DNA of 64,000 nucleotides from Palaemon carinicauda (GCF_036898095.1 NC_090739.1:69662727-69726726); one strand, 5' to 3'. Numbered from the stretch's first letter, positions 23,601 to 35,669 are shown. Notes: a model not told the origin generated them from the sequence alone. Translations and numbers: made by a program.

Positions 23601-24875
23601 CCCTCTCCTGTGGACGAGAATTTCCCATCCTCAGGGGAGGCTACCGAGGTGAGGCGTTCTCCCATCGCACCAATGGGAGAAACCCCACCCCGTGTTGGAG
23701 AACCGTCCTGGGCGGACCCAGAGAAGAGCCCTCGGACATCGCTGTTGGAGTCTTGTATTCCTAAGGACTCCAAGACGATTCCCAAGTCGTCCTCCAGGAT
23801 TCGGACAGAACCTTCAAGACCCGTGGAGAACGTCCCCGTGTCCCCCCAAGAAGAGCCTTTGGGGATAGGAGACTTCGCTGCCAGTTCTCCAGGAGGTGAG
23901 CCACAGGAATCCGAGCATGCCTTTTGGCAAGTCCTAACTCTGATGAGGAATCTCAATAGGATCCCCGATCCTGAGATGCCTCCTCGTGAGGGCAAGGACA
24001 CGGTCCTAGACCAAGTCTATGGCATTCAGAAACCTCCGAAGACCAGTGCGGCTTTGCCCTGGTCCCAAGGGGTGAAGAGTGCCAGGGACAAGGTAGAGGC
24101 CCAGCTCTCCGATCTCGCCGCCACCAGCCGTTCTTCGGCCGGCAACAAACTTCTCCCACCTCCTCGTGTCCAGCAGAGGAGGTACTTTGAGATCTTAGAG
24201 GAGTCTGCGTTAGCTCTTCCACTCCTCCACTCTGTGGAGGAGCTGACCAAGGGAGTCCCCCTCGAGAGACTCTTGAGCCGGCAAGTGTCTTTCTTGGCTA
24301 TGGAGATCCTAAGCCATGAGAAAGTCGCGAAGTGTGCCATGCAGGCTACTTCATGGCTAGATCTCTGGCTGGGATCTCTTGGCATCCTGTTGCGATCCGA
24401 GGACTTGTCCAAGGAGAGCACCAGGAAGGCCCTGGAAACCTTCTTACTCTCTGGCACTCACACCATTGAGTTTCTGGCCCACCAAGTTTCGAACTTGTGG
24501 GCCAATACCATCCTGAAACGCCGTGATGCAGTGACAGAGAGGTTCCACACGAAGGTTCCAGCAGTCGAGGTAAGCAGGATCAAACATTCCTCCCTTCTAG
24601 GAAAGAATCTGTTTGAGCCTAAGGATGTGGAACGGGCAGCCGAGAGGTGGAGGAAGACCAACCAGGACTCCCTCCTACATAGGGCTCTTACATCCAAGCC
24701 CTATAAGCCTCTGGCACCTCAACAACCTCGCCCGTCCAAGACGACGAAGCCGGCAACAGCAGCGAAGATGACGGTGTCCAAACAGCCCTTTCCTGTCAAA
24801 GACAAGAAAGGCGGCAAGAAGTCCTCCAGGGGAGGCAAGAATCCTAGAGGGAGCGGCCGAGGCCGCAAACGCTAG
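20664..24875 (+). pseudogene. Element A gag, broken
   Basis: ATG at 20664 opens a frame starting with a Cys/His cluster (C4, C12, H24, C27, C30, C35, C41 in DPHTLCPFCRGQRC) shared with gag of B and C. In-frame TAG codons stand at 20808 and 23439. Between about 21980 and 23100 the reading frame moves by +1 and back, so two indels flank the repeat region. The centre (21880-23060) encodes Arg-Ser-Pro-Ala repeats. The last part (23466-24875, 469 open codons) is the capsid-like domain with LAMEILSHEKVAKCAMQATS, and a Gly/Arg/Lys-rich tail (SSRGGKNPRGSGRGRKR) likely bound nucleic acid. The next frame begins within 30 bases of the stop, one base out of phase. Confidence 0.8.
21880..23062 (+). repeat. 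18-bp coding minisatellite (Arg-Ser-Pro repeats) in gag of element A
   Basis: Units such as cagcgctctcctgctcgc (QRSPAR) and cgtcgctcgccagcccgc (RRSPAR) are repeated many times in two blocks (~21885-22380 and ~22821-23060) with diverged units between. The product would be an RS-like basic tail. The complementary strand gives long SAGEQE and ASDGG frames, which are reflections of the repeat, not genes. Confidence 0.9.
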
Positions 24876-24903
24876 GATTGGCAGTCCACCTGTATGTCCA
24901 CCA

Positions 24904-26770
24904 GTGGGGGGATGCCTTCAAAGTTGCGCGAACAGGTGGCAGCAACTTGGGGCCGATTCCTGGATGGTTTCCGTAATCAGCCAGGGATATCGCGTCCCGT
25001 TCATAACATCTCTACCTCCCCTGACAGTGAATCCAGTGTCGTTGAGCTCCTTTGCCATGGGATCGGCAAGGGGCCAAGCCCTTTGGGCAGAAGTTCAGAC
25101 CATGTTAAAGAAGGACGCTCTCCAGGAGGTCGTCGACGGCTCTCCAGGCTTCTTCAGCCGACTCTTTCTTGTAAAGAAGGCGTCTGGAGGCTGGAGACCA
25201 GTCATCGACCTCTCAGCTCTGAACAAGTTGGTCAAACAAACTCCGTTCAGCATGGAGACAGCGGACACGGCCAGACTTGCAGTGAGACCACAAGACTTCA
25301 TGTGTACACTAGATCTGAAGGACGCGTACTTCCAGATCCCAGTCCATCCGTCTTCAAGGAAGTACTTAAGATTCAGCCTAGACAACAAAAAGTACCCGTT
25401 TAAGGTGCTGTGCTTCGGTCTCTCCACAGCACCTCAGGTTTTCACCAGGGTGTTCACACTGATTTCTCCATGGGCACACAGGATCGGCATCCGTCTCCTC
25501 CTCTATCTGGACTACTGGCTGATCCTGGCAGACTCGGAGTCGAACCTTCTTCGACACCGAGACAAACTTCTGGGACTTTCCCAAGATCTGGGGATCTTGG
25601 TAAATCTCGAGAAGTCTTCTCTGCTTCCATCTCAACGACTGATATATCTAGGCATGACATTGGACACCAATCTCCACAAAGCCTTCCCATCAGATGACAG
25701 GATAACAAGGCTGAGAAGGGTCACAGACCCTTTCTTCAGACGAGAAGAACTTCCAGCCCAATCGTGGTTACGTCTCCTCGGTCACCTCTCCTCCCTGGCC
25801 CGTCTAGTTCCAAACGGTCGCCTCAGGATGAGATCCCTGCAATGGTGACTAAAGTCCCGGTGGAATCAAGGCCACGATTCCCCGGACATCCTGGTCCCTG
25901 TGGGCCCTGCGGAACGGACGGACCTCCAGTGGTGGTTGACAGAGGAAAATCTACGAAAGGGAGTGGATCTTCTCGTCCTCCCCCCGGATTTGATGCTGTT
26001 TTCGGACGCCTCAAAAAAAGGGTGGGGGGCCCACGTTCTGAACCACAGGACCTCAGGCCTATGGTCAGAATCAGAAAAGTGCCTCCACATAAATCTGCTA
26101 GAGATGAAGGCCGTATACCTGGCACTTCAACAGTTCCAACAATACCTGGCGGGTCACTCCGTGGTGGTGATGAGCGACAACACCACAGTAGTGGCTTACA
26201 TCAACAAGCAGGGAGGTACCTTTTCACAACAGCTATCCCATCTTGCAGTACTGTAGAGATACTGAGATGGACCGAAGTCCACTCGATTCAACTATCTGCT
26301 CTCTTCATTCCGGGCAAGAGGAATGTGCTCGCCGACAGTCTGAGCAGAGCAACTCAGATAGTGAGTACCGAGTGGTTTTTGGATCGTCTAGTAGCCAACA
26401 AAATCCTGACTTTTTGGGATTCCCCGACGATGGATCTGTTCACGACAGCCTTGAATTTCAAGCTCCCTCTGTACTGCTCCCCGGTACCGGACCCCAAGGC
26501 ACTGGCAAGATGCCTTCCAACAACGGTGGGACAACATAGACGTCTACGCCTTTCCCCCGGTCTGTCTGATGAGAAGAGTACTCAACAAGACCAGACTATC
26601 GGTCAACCTTTCAATGACTCTAATAGCTCCGCTATGGCATCATGCAGAATGGTTCCCGGACCTTCTGCAGCTCCTGACGGAACTTCCGAAAGAACTCCCT
26701 CCTCGACACGAGCTACTCAGACAACCACATGCCAACATCTCCCACAAAGCCGTAGCATCGCTACAACTTC
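24904..26770 (+). pseudogene. Element A RT-RNase H-methyltransferase, disabled
   Basis: The RT (24904-25848) has LDLKDAYFQIPVHPSSRKYL and LCFGLSTAPQVFTRVF, but the active site reads YLDYW where B and C read YLDDW, so a catalytic Asp is lost. A TGA at 25846 interrupts the passage to RNase H. RNase H (25900-26256) has LFSDASKKGWGAHV, LEMKAVYLAL and MSDNTTVVAYINKQGG. A frameshift near 26250 and another near 26507 then break the methyltransferase region (DSPTMDLFTTALNFKLPLYC, then DVYAFPPVCLMRRVLN in the next frame). In life the polyprotein would copy element RNA; the Dam-like domain is of unknown need in DIRS elements. Confidence 0.88.
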
Positions 26771-27827
26771 ACGCCTGGAGACTATCCAGCACCTCCTCAG
26801 AGAGAGAGAGTCTTTTCGCAACAAGTTGCGGACAGGATGTCTCGACACCTGCGAAAGTCATCCGCAGGGGTCTACCAGGCAAAGTGGAAAGTCTTTTGTG
26901 GTTGGTGTTGTGGAAGGGGTATCTCTCCACTCGATGCCACTACTGTATTCCAGCAATGGCGGAGTTCCTCGTTTATTTACGGGAAGAAATGCGCCTTTCA
27001 GTCTCGGCGGTGAAAGGCTATCGCTCAGCCTTAAGTCTTGCCTTCAGGCTCAAAAGAATGGACATTTCATCCTCGCTGGAACTTTCTTTACTCATATGAA
27101 GTTATGAGCTTACCTGCTCTCAGTCGGAAGTGAGACCTCCTCCATGGAACGTGGTTCGGGTCCTCTGGTCTCTTAAGAGACCTCCCTTCGAACCTCTACG
27201 CCAGGCTTCTGATCGCCACCTGACTTGGAATACGGTGTTCCTGCTCGCCCTGGCTTCGGCCAAGCGAGTCAGCGAACTTCATGGTCTCTCGTACAACATC
27301 GCCCATTCAAGGGGATGGGGGAAGGTAATGTTCAGATTCGTCCCTGAGTTTGTAGCCAAGACTCAGAATCCAGGGGTGCCGGACCCTCGGTTCGACTCCT
27401 TCCGGATCTCGAGTCTCCGTTCTGTAACAGATGACCCAGACCATCTCCTACTGTGTCCAGTGAGGAGTCTGAGGCGCTATCTTAAAAGAACAGCAGCAGT
27501 TCGTCCTCAGGTGCAAGTATTGTTCATGAGCACAGGAAGGACGAAGAGGAGGGTCACCAAGAACACGATCTCTGCCTGGATTCGCAGAGTCATTCACCAT
27601 TCCCTGAATCCTGACCCTCCTCCGTCAGTTCGCCTTAGGGCACACGATGTCAGGGGCATCGCTATGTCCCTGGCCTTAAAAGAAACTACTCTGTGATGCA
27701 GGTTCTTCAAGCTGGGGTCTGGAAGCGTCAAACGACCTTCACAGCCCATTACCTGCAAGACGTGACCCACAGGAGGCTCGATACATTCTCTATCGGCCCT
27801 GTGGTGGCTGCACAACAGATGGTTTAA
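26771..27827 (+). pseudogene. Element A tyrosine recombinase, frameshifted
   Basis: The N-terminal core-binding part reads in two frames (VYQAKWKVFCGWC, then MAEFLVYLREEMRLSVSAVK). The catalytic part at 27130-27696 has the first Arg (ASAKRVSELHGLS) and HxxR (RLRAHDVRGIA). A frameshift near 27693 separates it from the Tyr motif (QTTFTAHYLQDV), which ends at TAA 27827. The family (as in Dictyostelium DIRS1) uses a site-specific recombinase in place of a DDE integrase to insert a circular DNA copy. Confidence 0.88.
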
Positions 27828-28305
27828 ACCTCAGGCTCCTTAATGGACAAGTAGCAGAAGGTTGAGGGCATTGTTACCCAGTTTTAGACTGCATGAATGA
27901 AAAGGTATGACTGGCTCTTATTCTTTTCTTCATCCTCCCCTCTCTTGGGGAAGGCAGCATCCCGGGTTCTCTGCACAGCTGACCTCAAACCACTGCAAGT
28001 AAACCATGTTTCCTTGTGCTCCTAGTATTAAGTTAATACTGTCATGTCCCCATACCCTGACGAGGTGGTTTTGGGAACGTCCTAACCTAGAATTCCATCT
28101 AAAGGACTCCAGGTCAACTTCCTAGGATGAGTCACACTTCATTCCTCCACACACCAGCTTATGTAGGCCGCGGTCCTTGCAGAGCAAGGTACTTGCGAGG
28201 TGCAGGGACCCCTTATCTGGGATGCTAAGACATCCGGATACTGGGTCCCCGGGCAAAGCCAAAGCCAGTAAGGCTGGGACTCACCACCCTACCTAAGGGT
28301 TGAGT

Positions 28306-28410
28306 TACCCTATGTAAATAGCGTGGTTTGTATTTCGGTTACGGAACAAATGAAAAATTCGTAGATAATTTGTATTTTTCCTAACCATACAAACCTTAGC
28401 TATTTACACA
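28306..28410 (+). repeat. Element A internal complementary region
   Basis: 28306-28350 is the complement of the left tip (20387-20431, with a single clear mismatch in the 'gtgg(g/t)ttg' word) and 28355-28410 is the complement of the right tip (28605-28655). Between them stands a four-base spacer (tgaa). This pairing is used in DIRS models to restore both ends and close the circular intermediate. Confidence 0.92.
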
Positions 28411-28444
28411 TACTTGCCCGCCAGCCCTGTCCCCCGTGAAGTCC

Positions 28445-28655
28445 TACCTCTAAGCGAAGTGAATCAGTTCACCGGTGTGTGAGGGGGGAGGGGTAGCTAG
28501 CTACCCCTCCCCTACCCCCTCGCTAACTAGCGAGGGGGTAGTTAACCCTTGTTAAAAATCTAATGGCTCGTCATTTCAGCTATGCCGAAAGTAATACCCT
28601 ATGTAAATAGCTAAGGTTTGTATGGTTAGGAAAAATACAAATTATCTACGAATTT
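28445..28655 (+). repeat. Element A right terminal inverted repeat with extra hairpin
   Basis: It is the inverted complement of the left repeat but contains ~35 extra bases. These include gaggggtagctagctacccc (28489-28508) and a 28-base inverted repeat at 28513-28540 whose arms are taccccctcgct and agcgagggggta around aact. The left repeat lacks this insertion. Confidence 0.88.
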
Positions 28656-30609
28656 GTCTTTTTAGTTCTATGGTAATCCCTCTCCACATGTTGGTTCACC
28701 AATCACACCCTCAGTACTTCGCGGATTTATAAATATATATGTAAATCTATATTGTGGAATCCTCTTTATATCGCAGGTTTCTGAGGGCAGATAAGTTTTA
28801 TAGATATTTTTTTGTCAAAAATACTAATTTTGGGTTCTAAAAATGAATCAATTAAGTTACAGTAATATCTTATATACTTGTGTAACACTTGCGATTTTGC
28901 ATATTGTGTGAGCACCAAATTTTCACCGATAAAATATTATCTTATCTTGTATTTCGTGTATCATGAGGGTTCCTTTTTTGAGGCCAGATTACAAACTATC
29001 CTATTTTTATCCACCTCTTTATCTAAACTAAAGTATCTTTAGTGATGCATACAGTTATAAACAACCTTACAAAGAACAACTGTTTTGTTATGTAAAAACG
29101 ATTCGAATAACAAAGCTGTTTTGCTTGCATTTCAACTTTTGTATGATAGTAAACAATTTTTGTAGTTGTTACAAATGACGTTAAGTAGAATGTGACTGAT
29201 ATATTAATACATTACTGTAGCGTATACTTTTTTCAATCTATGAAGAGGTAAACCAAATTGCACAAGAAATAATTAAAGAATTGGAAGGTAAAGTCATTAA
29301 TTTCTTAATCTCTGTAATCAATCTCCATAAAGATAACGACTATAAAATTATCATGTATTGGTAACAGGGATGAAACACCTTTAAACCATATGCCATGAAA
29401 ATCGACAGTAAATAGAATACTATGAGTATAGTATTTTTATTAAAACTACATACTTTTATATGGTAAATAAGAATGATAGTTCAAGTGATAATTGTCTCTT
29501 TTAGCAAGAAAAAAAATTATTTGATAGTGTGCCTTAATTAGCTGATTTGAAAAGCGTAGATGGTAACGTCTGTCATCTTGTACACATATACAATGGGAAA
29601 AACGTATATTTACTGTGTTTTTAATTTCATAATATGATACTAATACTGTATGTGAATATTACAGTCATTATTGATTGATACAGTTAAGTGAAACACCAGT
29701 TGTATTAAAATCTTTCGCATACTTTTTGTCCACAATAAATGGACATATAATTTGGTCAACAGCATAACTTGCCTGACCAGTACATAGAGTAATAAGTGTT
29801 CAGATTTTAAATTTTACATTTACATATATGTAAAGATGTCTACAGTAAAACTAAGTTTTGGGTTAATAAGGTTTTAAGAATTTACAATATATTTGAGTTA
29901 TAAGTGTTAGGAGGTTTTATAAAAGGTTAAATTTATAAAAAAAAAAATAAGTAGGGAAAAAATTTAAGAATAATGAAAAAGTATACCGTAGATTTATGTA
30001 CAGTAGGGTCCCGAATTATACGTGTTCGAATTATACGATTTCCCTTTTATGCGATCGCTATTTTCCAAAAATATATTTTCTGTATCTGCTAAGCTGTTCA
30101 AAGTCTGCTAGTCAAGGACCACAAAACGTATCAAATATATTGTCTTTTTAAGTCTATTGGTAGCCCTAAATATGGTGATTTATAATAAATGTTACAAAAC
30201 AATATTAACATTACATCCTATTAACATAATTTCATAATAAAAAGCCTATTTAAGGATAAAATTCCACATCAACAATGAAATCAACTGTTAACTGTGCGAG
30301 TCCAGCTGACAAAATGTAAACAGAATTGTGGTTATGTTCTCGGCAATCTTTATCTTTCTCCAACCTTTCGATAATTTTAATGGTAGTGTTAATGATGGTA
30401 TATTAAAGCATTATTTTTGTTTAGTGCAGTATTTATAAAAGCTTTATTTTTCCCTTCAGGCGTTCAAGGTTTTCACGAGTTGACTGGGTTCGTTTATCGG
30501 CAGTGAATAACCTAAACTTCGGTAACGAGTCGGCAATATTTTGTCATATTTTAAACAGTATACATTTGATTTGCAAAGATTGGTTTTGTAGAGTACACGG
30601 TATAATTAT

Positions 30610-30614
<5 letters not shown>

Positions 30615-30697
<83 letters not shown>

Positions 30698-30819
30698 GAA
30701 ATAAAACTTTAGTTCACATATGGCAACCTGAGTTTAAGAATGAAATTAACATGACTATTGTTACTTCTGGCGATCAATTCCTCACGAAACAAAAACACGG
30801 GATTCAATTACAACAGCTG

Positions 30820-30902
<83 letters not shown>

Positions 30903-31024
30903 GAAATAAAACCTTAGTTCACATATGGCAACCTGAGTTTAAGAATGAAATTAACATGACTATTGTTACTTCTGGCGATCAATTCCTCACGAAACAAAAA
31001 CACGGCATTCAATTACAACAGCTG

Positions 31025-31075
<51 letters not shown>

Positions 31076-31559
31076 ATACAATACTTACAATTAGATGAAG
31101 AAACCAAAATCACTTTTCTTAAAGTGTCAATCAAATACAAAACGAAAAAGTTATACCGTGTATACATCCATTTCAGTCGTAGCTTAAAATACGGCATCCA
31201 ATTTCTTCAGCAAACCACTATTTTTTGGGAAACATCATTTTATTCTAGAAAATTGCTACTCGTTAAATAGTTAATTGCACATTAAGAAAGCGTGTACTTT
31301 AGTTTTTAAATCTCGGATGTGTTTTAAAAATCGAGTATTGTTGACTTCTTTTTGTTTTACTTCTGGCTAAGATCAGATCCGCTGAGGTCTAGCTGCTGGT
31401 CTCAAGAATAGGCGCATACGAATACAGTAACAAAGTATTGTTTATACCATTTCTCAACTTATTCAAAACATCTATACAGTTGATATTACATAAGCACCAA
31501 TGTGTTATAACCTATCATATTTTTTTGTTTAGTACATTTAAAACTAACACACACACACG

Positions 31560-31639
<80 letters not shown>
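30615..31639. repeat. Four (CT)n arrays with duplicated spacers
   Basis: Pure (CT)n runs lie at 30615-30693, 30822-30898, 31026-31071 and 31563-31639. The ~128-bp spacer after the first run (gtaagaaataaaac ... caattacaacagctgat) is repeated nearly exactly after the second, so array plus spacer was duplicated in tandem. An (AC)n/(CG) junction precedes the fourth run. Confidence 0.95.
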
Positions 31640-31640
<1 letters not shown>

Positions 31641-32011
31641 ACAAATGAAATCTTTGTTGCTTCACAAAGTTTGTTATATTGAAAATCAATCATGATTAAA
31701 TTTTCCTTACTTTCTCTAATCTCGCACCATCGAACGTTATAGGGGCAACTTAATTGTTCGATAACTTTAAAAATCGGCCTAGTACTTACTTCTTCTCTTA
31801 CTTTTTTATAGATGGTTTCATAATTGAAGTGGGTACAAGTTGACTTATAACTAAAGTTAGGAAAAGTATTTTGGATATGGAATGGACAATCATCTTTAGT
31901 AACAGTTTAGAATTATCGTAAATTATCATTCTGTCATTAGCGGCAGTTTGTTAAACGCAAAAAGAAAAAATAGTTTTCCTGCTTTGCCACGTATGTAAGA
32001 ATTTATATTAA

Positions 32012-32310
32012 CCCTTTTACCCCCAGGGTATTTGGAAATTTCCAACCCTTAACCCCCAGGGGGTTATTTTTTTCCCAGCACATTTTGCAGTGTATTTTCT
32101 TTAAATTGCTCTAACAGCCTTAATTTTTGATATAGAGAGGTCAGGTTGGTCTCATTCTCTTGGAAAATGCCTGAATTTTCTCAAAAATTATCAAAAAATA
32201 TGAAAAACTAATTTTTATAGCATTTTTCGCAAGGACGTACCGGTACGTCCATGGGGGTAAAGGGATGGCTTTTGTGAAACATACCAGTACGTCCTTTGGG
32301 GGTAAAAGGG
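32012..32310. mobile_element. piggyBac-like MITE, 299 bp
   Basis: The left end cccttttacccccagg follows TTAA (32008-32011) and the right end ctttgggggtaaaaggg precedes TTAA (32311-32314). TTAA duplication with ccc...ggg inverted ends is the piggyBac signature. It has no coding capacity. An inner inverted pair (gacgtaccggtacgtcc and ccagtacgtcctttggg) is also visible. It sits inside the Tigger relative. Confidence 0.88.
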
Positions 32311-34179
32311 TTAATATGGTAAATAATAATTGTAATAACATATTTACTAAAAGCTTTTAATATCATTATTTATCTCTTTGATCATGCGTGTTTAATGCCT
32401 ACGTTTGTTTATTATGATCGAAGATGGAGCGTACAGTAAACGAATGGAAGGTTTCCGTTTCAGGCGGCGTCATAAAGAAAAACATAACATTATATGAATG
32501 GCATTCATTTCATTTATTTGGAAGTTCTAAGAAAAATTAAGTAGAACATTGGTAATAGCAAAATCAACATATAATCAATACATGGTAAGATTGCTGTCAA
32601 TGAAAAAACTAACCAATACACAGATGTGTAAATACGTCTGTTTCTTCGTTATGATCAGAGATAAACGTAAACAAAACATTATTTGTCATTTTTATTGTGC
32701 TTTTTGGCGTGTTTAGGAAACGGATGATATAAAATCGCCTTTATTTTGATAATTCTGGATTTTCAATGATACAACAAAAGCTAGTCTATAGAGTGATGGT
32801 TTTGCTATTCACCAGTTGTCTTAAACAATAGATATGACAAACATTAAAATTTGTCTGTATTTTGGGTCGCATTATAACGGAAAATGTATGGTGTTTACAC
32901 CCATCCTGGTTTTGATTTTAACCTTTTTTCAAGTTATTATAACTTTAAAGCATATTAAATGTTTGATTTATTTACAAGAACAATTTGACATTATAAAAAA
33001 GATGCAGTATAGTACATAGAAAGTATTGGAAATGGGTAGTAAACACGTTTGAATAGGCAAGTTGCTGGTTGCCATGGCCCCAATAGAATTATTTCTGTTA
33101 GGTGTGTTTCAAAATATGCGATTTTCCATTTACACGAGGTCATTCATCGACCAAATTCTCGCATAATTCGGGACCCTACTGTATCTACTTCGCGGTTTTT
33201 CAGCTATCTGGGGGTTGCCAGAATGGGAAACTCACAATAGCCAAGGGATTACTGTACTTCACAGGTGTCCTCTTTCCCTGTTGCTATTGTTTCTCTTGGC
33301 CTCTATGCTAAATGATATCTAATGTCAGGTCTAGTTAGTATTTTAGAGAACTATAGTTTAGATGATTTCAAGAGTGAAATTAATGGGCCTGATAAGGCTA
33401 ACTTTTTAGCTACTAGGGGTTGAAAAGCTAAAAATATATTTCATTCATTTTGTCGTATCAGTTTTGTTTCCTAATACCAGTTTTACTATACAAGTTTATG
33501 GACCTTCAGAGGCTGTTATGCAGGATACTTCAGTAACTGTATCAGTTAAGCAGACCATGCCAGTTTGTTATGAATTGAATGTATCTTCTTTCTGATTTGT
33601 CTGATACTGTTCCCAAGTTTATAAGAATTCTTTAGTTCCTCTTTAAGAGTAAATTTTGGCACTCATAAAGAAGTTACCTGTGTTGGTGTTTCTACTGGTT
33701 GGCACTTTATTTTTGAATGCCAACATATCTTGGCTTACACTTTTTTTGAATTGGATTTTATTTTATGGGAAACAACGGTTACCTATTTCTTGCTACATAG
33801 TAACAAGTTTTCGTTTTCAATACAGGTGTGCAATTGTGTTTGTCATCTCCGGTACCTATGCATTTCCTTCTTACCAACAAAATTAACAAAGAGTATACAT
33901 TACTTTCTTGCTACCAAACCGAATATCTGTATTTTTATTTATTACAGTAATTTACTTTATCAATTGTAGGCCTAAAAATTATTATTTTCAACCAAAAAAT
34001 AATTAGAATTTCAAAGGATGTAAAACTTATCTGTTAACAGTAACCAGCGATATTGATTTATATTGTATATATATTTATAAATCTGCAATGTACTGAGGGT
34101 ACGATATGTGAGCCATGGTATGGTGAGGGATTACTGTATTTCTTATGGGAAAAATTGTTTTAGAATACAAGTAGTTAGG

Positions 34180-35295
34180 ATGTGAACTGCCATCCAGAAT
34201 GTTTACCATTATGGCTAAAATACAAAATGATAATAGAAAAGGCCTCTTTTGTTTTTGTTGGTGATTTCTATGCTTACCTTAGTGAGTGGTTAAATTCTGT
34301 TTCTCCTACTAATCTCCATGGGTTAAGAGTCTTGTGCTTTTTCTGTGAATCAGGGTGTGAGCAAATCGTAAACAACACATTCCCTTGGAGTACTCCGTTG
34401 TTTACTGGAAATTCATTTGATAAGACTGCATTGAAATTAACTTTGCTCTTGCTATACTCATGAACAGACTTAATCAAATTTACGTGAAGCTACTCATAGG
34501 TCTTGTTATCTGCTTGGACTTAGTATATACTGACTCTCCTGATGTTATAACAAGTAAGGTTGGTTCTCCAGTTGGGACATCTGATCATGCCTAAATTTCA
34601 TTAGTGGTGGAGATTGAGCCGTCTGTCCCTGATATGTCATACTCCTGTAAGATTTATATAAAATCTCAAGCAGGCTAGAATGGCATTTTGAGTGATCTAT
34701 TGAACTTGAATTGATTACAATTCTATAGTAGTGTTGATCCTGTTGTTCTTTTGAATGAGAATCTGGTCATCATAATTGATAGGTGTATCCCTTCCCTTGT
34801 GCTAAAGTACACAGTGAAAGACAAACCCTGTTTCAGTGATGTAGTCATGCTTATTTGGAGGAGCAGTAGGCTTATCATCTTTGGAAGGGTAACATTAGAT
34901 TTAACTTGAAATAACTATACTCAGCTAAGAGCTTTTGCTCAGAAAGTTTATGCTTCAACTGAAAAGGAATACAATTTTATCATAAAAGAAACTCTTTTTG
35001 GTACAGCCCAGGAACATAGGTGGTGGTCTACCCTTAAACCTTCACTCTTTGGCGTAGACATAACAATTCCTCCCTTACTTAAATCTGATGGCTCTGTCAC
35101 TCACTATCCATAGGAAAAGGCAACCTTTTTGGCTGATGTGTTTGACAGTAAGCAGAGTAATGAGAAACTTTATCTTCCCTCATTTCTGTTTTCCTGAGGC
35201 TAAACTACTTGTTATTTTAGTTTATTGGTCTCTCATCAAAATGAAGCTCTCTTGATAGACCTTGATGCTAATGGAGGTGTACACCCAAATGGTAT
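34180..35295 (+). pseudogene. Jockey/CR1-type LINE, endonuclease and RT N-terminal part (piece 1 of 3)
   Basis: The plus strand gives ASFVFVGDFYAYLSEWL followed by SPTNLHGLRVLCFFCESGC, the APE-type endonuclease region with the conserved V/FGDF motif. Frames then pass through GSPVGTSDHA, the LINE linker HRWWSTLKPSLFG, and DVFDSKQSNEKL. The last codons before the break read LIDLDANGGVHPNGIF, which continues after element B at 41871. Several stops show it was already dead or has decayed since. Sequence at 33300-33650 may be the 5' part of the same LINE. Confidence 0.75.
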
Positions 35296-35467
35296 TTTTA
35301 AATATTAAACTTAGCCGGTGAATATATAATAGCTGACGTCTCCGGCGGCTCGACAGAAAAACACAAAAACTTGCGAGCGATCGCCATGAAGGTTGTGGGT
35401 GTGCCCACCAGCGCCAACTATCGGCCAGATACCGCATATACATGTAAACAGCTCCATTTCTTCTCTG
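35296..35467 (+). repeat. Element B left terminal inverted repeat
   Basis: The tract agctgacgtctccggcggct through tacatgtaaacagctcc is the inverted complement of the right repeat. The tip (first ~35 bases) pairs instead with 41541-41579 of the internal complementary region. The repeat should hold the promoter and 5' UTR, since gag starts ~200 bases downstream. Confidence 0.9.
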
Positions 35468-35669
35468 TCGGTCTTGTCGACAAGTTGATTCCATTACTCG
35501 CTGTTAACCTGGAGTTTTTCGTCAGTCTTGGTGAAGTACTTCTTTTTGGTTTTGAGCTTTCGCAGTGCAGGTGTTTTTATCTTCAATTTAAACTCTTGAA
35601 CTCTTTTTTGGATAGATTTAATTGTTGATGACTTTGGATTGTTTTTTGGACTTTCTTTGACTTTTCAAA

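Larger units (their letters stand above)
20387..28655 (+). mobile_element. Element A: full-length, disabled DIRS-like retrotransposon
   Basis: The ends are inverted repeats of about 150 bp (20400-20545 and the complement of 28445-28610). The outermost 35-45 bases differ from each other. An internal complementary region (28306-28410) fuses the complement of the left tip (gtatttcggttacggaac) to the complement of the right tip (gtagataatttgtatttttc). Coding order is gag, RT, RNase H, methyltransferase, tyrosine recombinase, all plus strand. At 8.3 kb it is complete but carries several stops and frameshifts and a mutated RT active site, so it cannot move by itself. Confidence 0.92.
30003..33180 (-). 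mobile_element. Non-autonomous Tigger relative
   Basis: The ends cagtagggtcccgaattata (30003) and taattcgggaccctactg (33180) are inverted and flanked by TA. The subterminal block 32330-32745 is the reverse complement of 13300-13690 in the complete Tigger (shared words aaaggcgattttatatcat, gtttacgttcatctctgatc-like and ggcgtcataaag). It also carries (CT)n arrays in the position matching the (GA)n arrays of that element. No transposase frame remains, so it is a deletion or hybrid derivative that would depend on a Tigger transposase in trans. Confidence 0.8.
28671..34136. mobile_element. Tigger-like element ends enclosing a nest
   Basis: The left end (ggtaatccctc at 28672, after TA) and the right end (gagggattactg ending 34136, before TA) are inverted. 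They share further inverted text: accctcagtac plus cggatttataaatatata, against tatatatttataaatctgc plus gtactgagggt. A second right-type end (aagggattactg, 33243-33254) lies inside, so either two related copies overlap or one end was duplicated. No transposase is present. The interior contains the 30003-33180 element and a piggyBac-like MITE. 28790-30000 and 33256-34060 have no recognisable coding content, though 33300-33560 could be LINE-derived. Confidence 0.6.
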
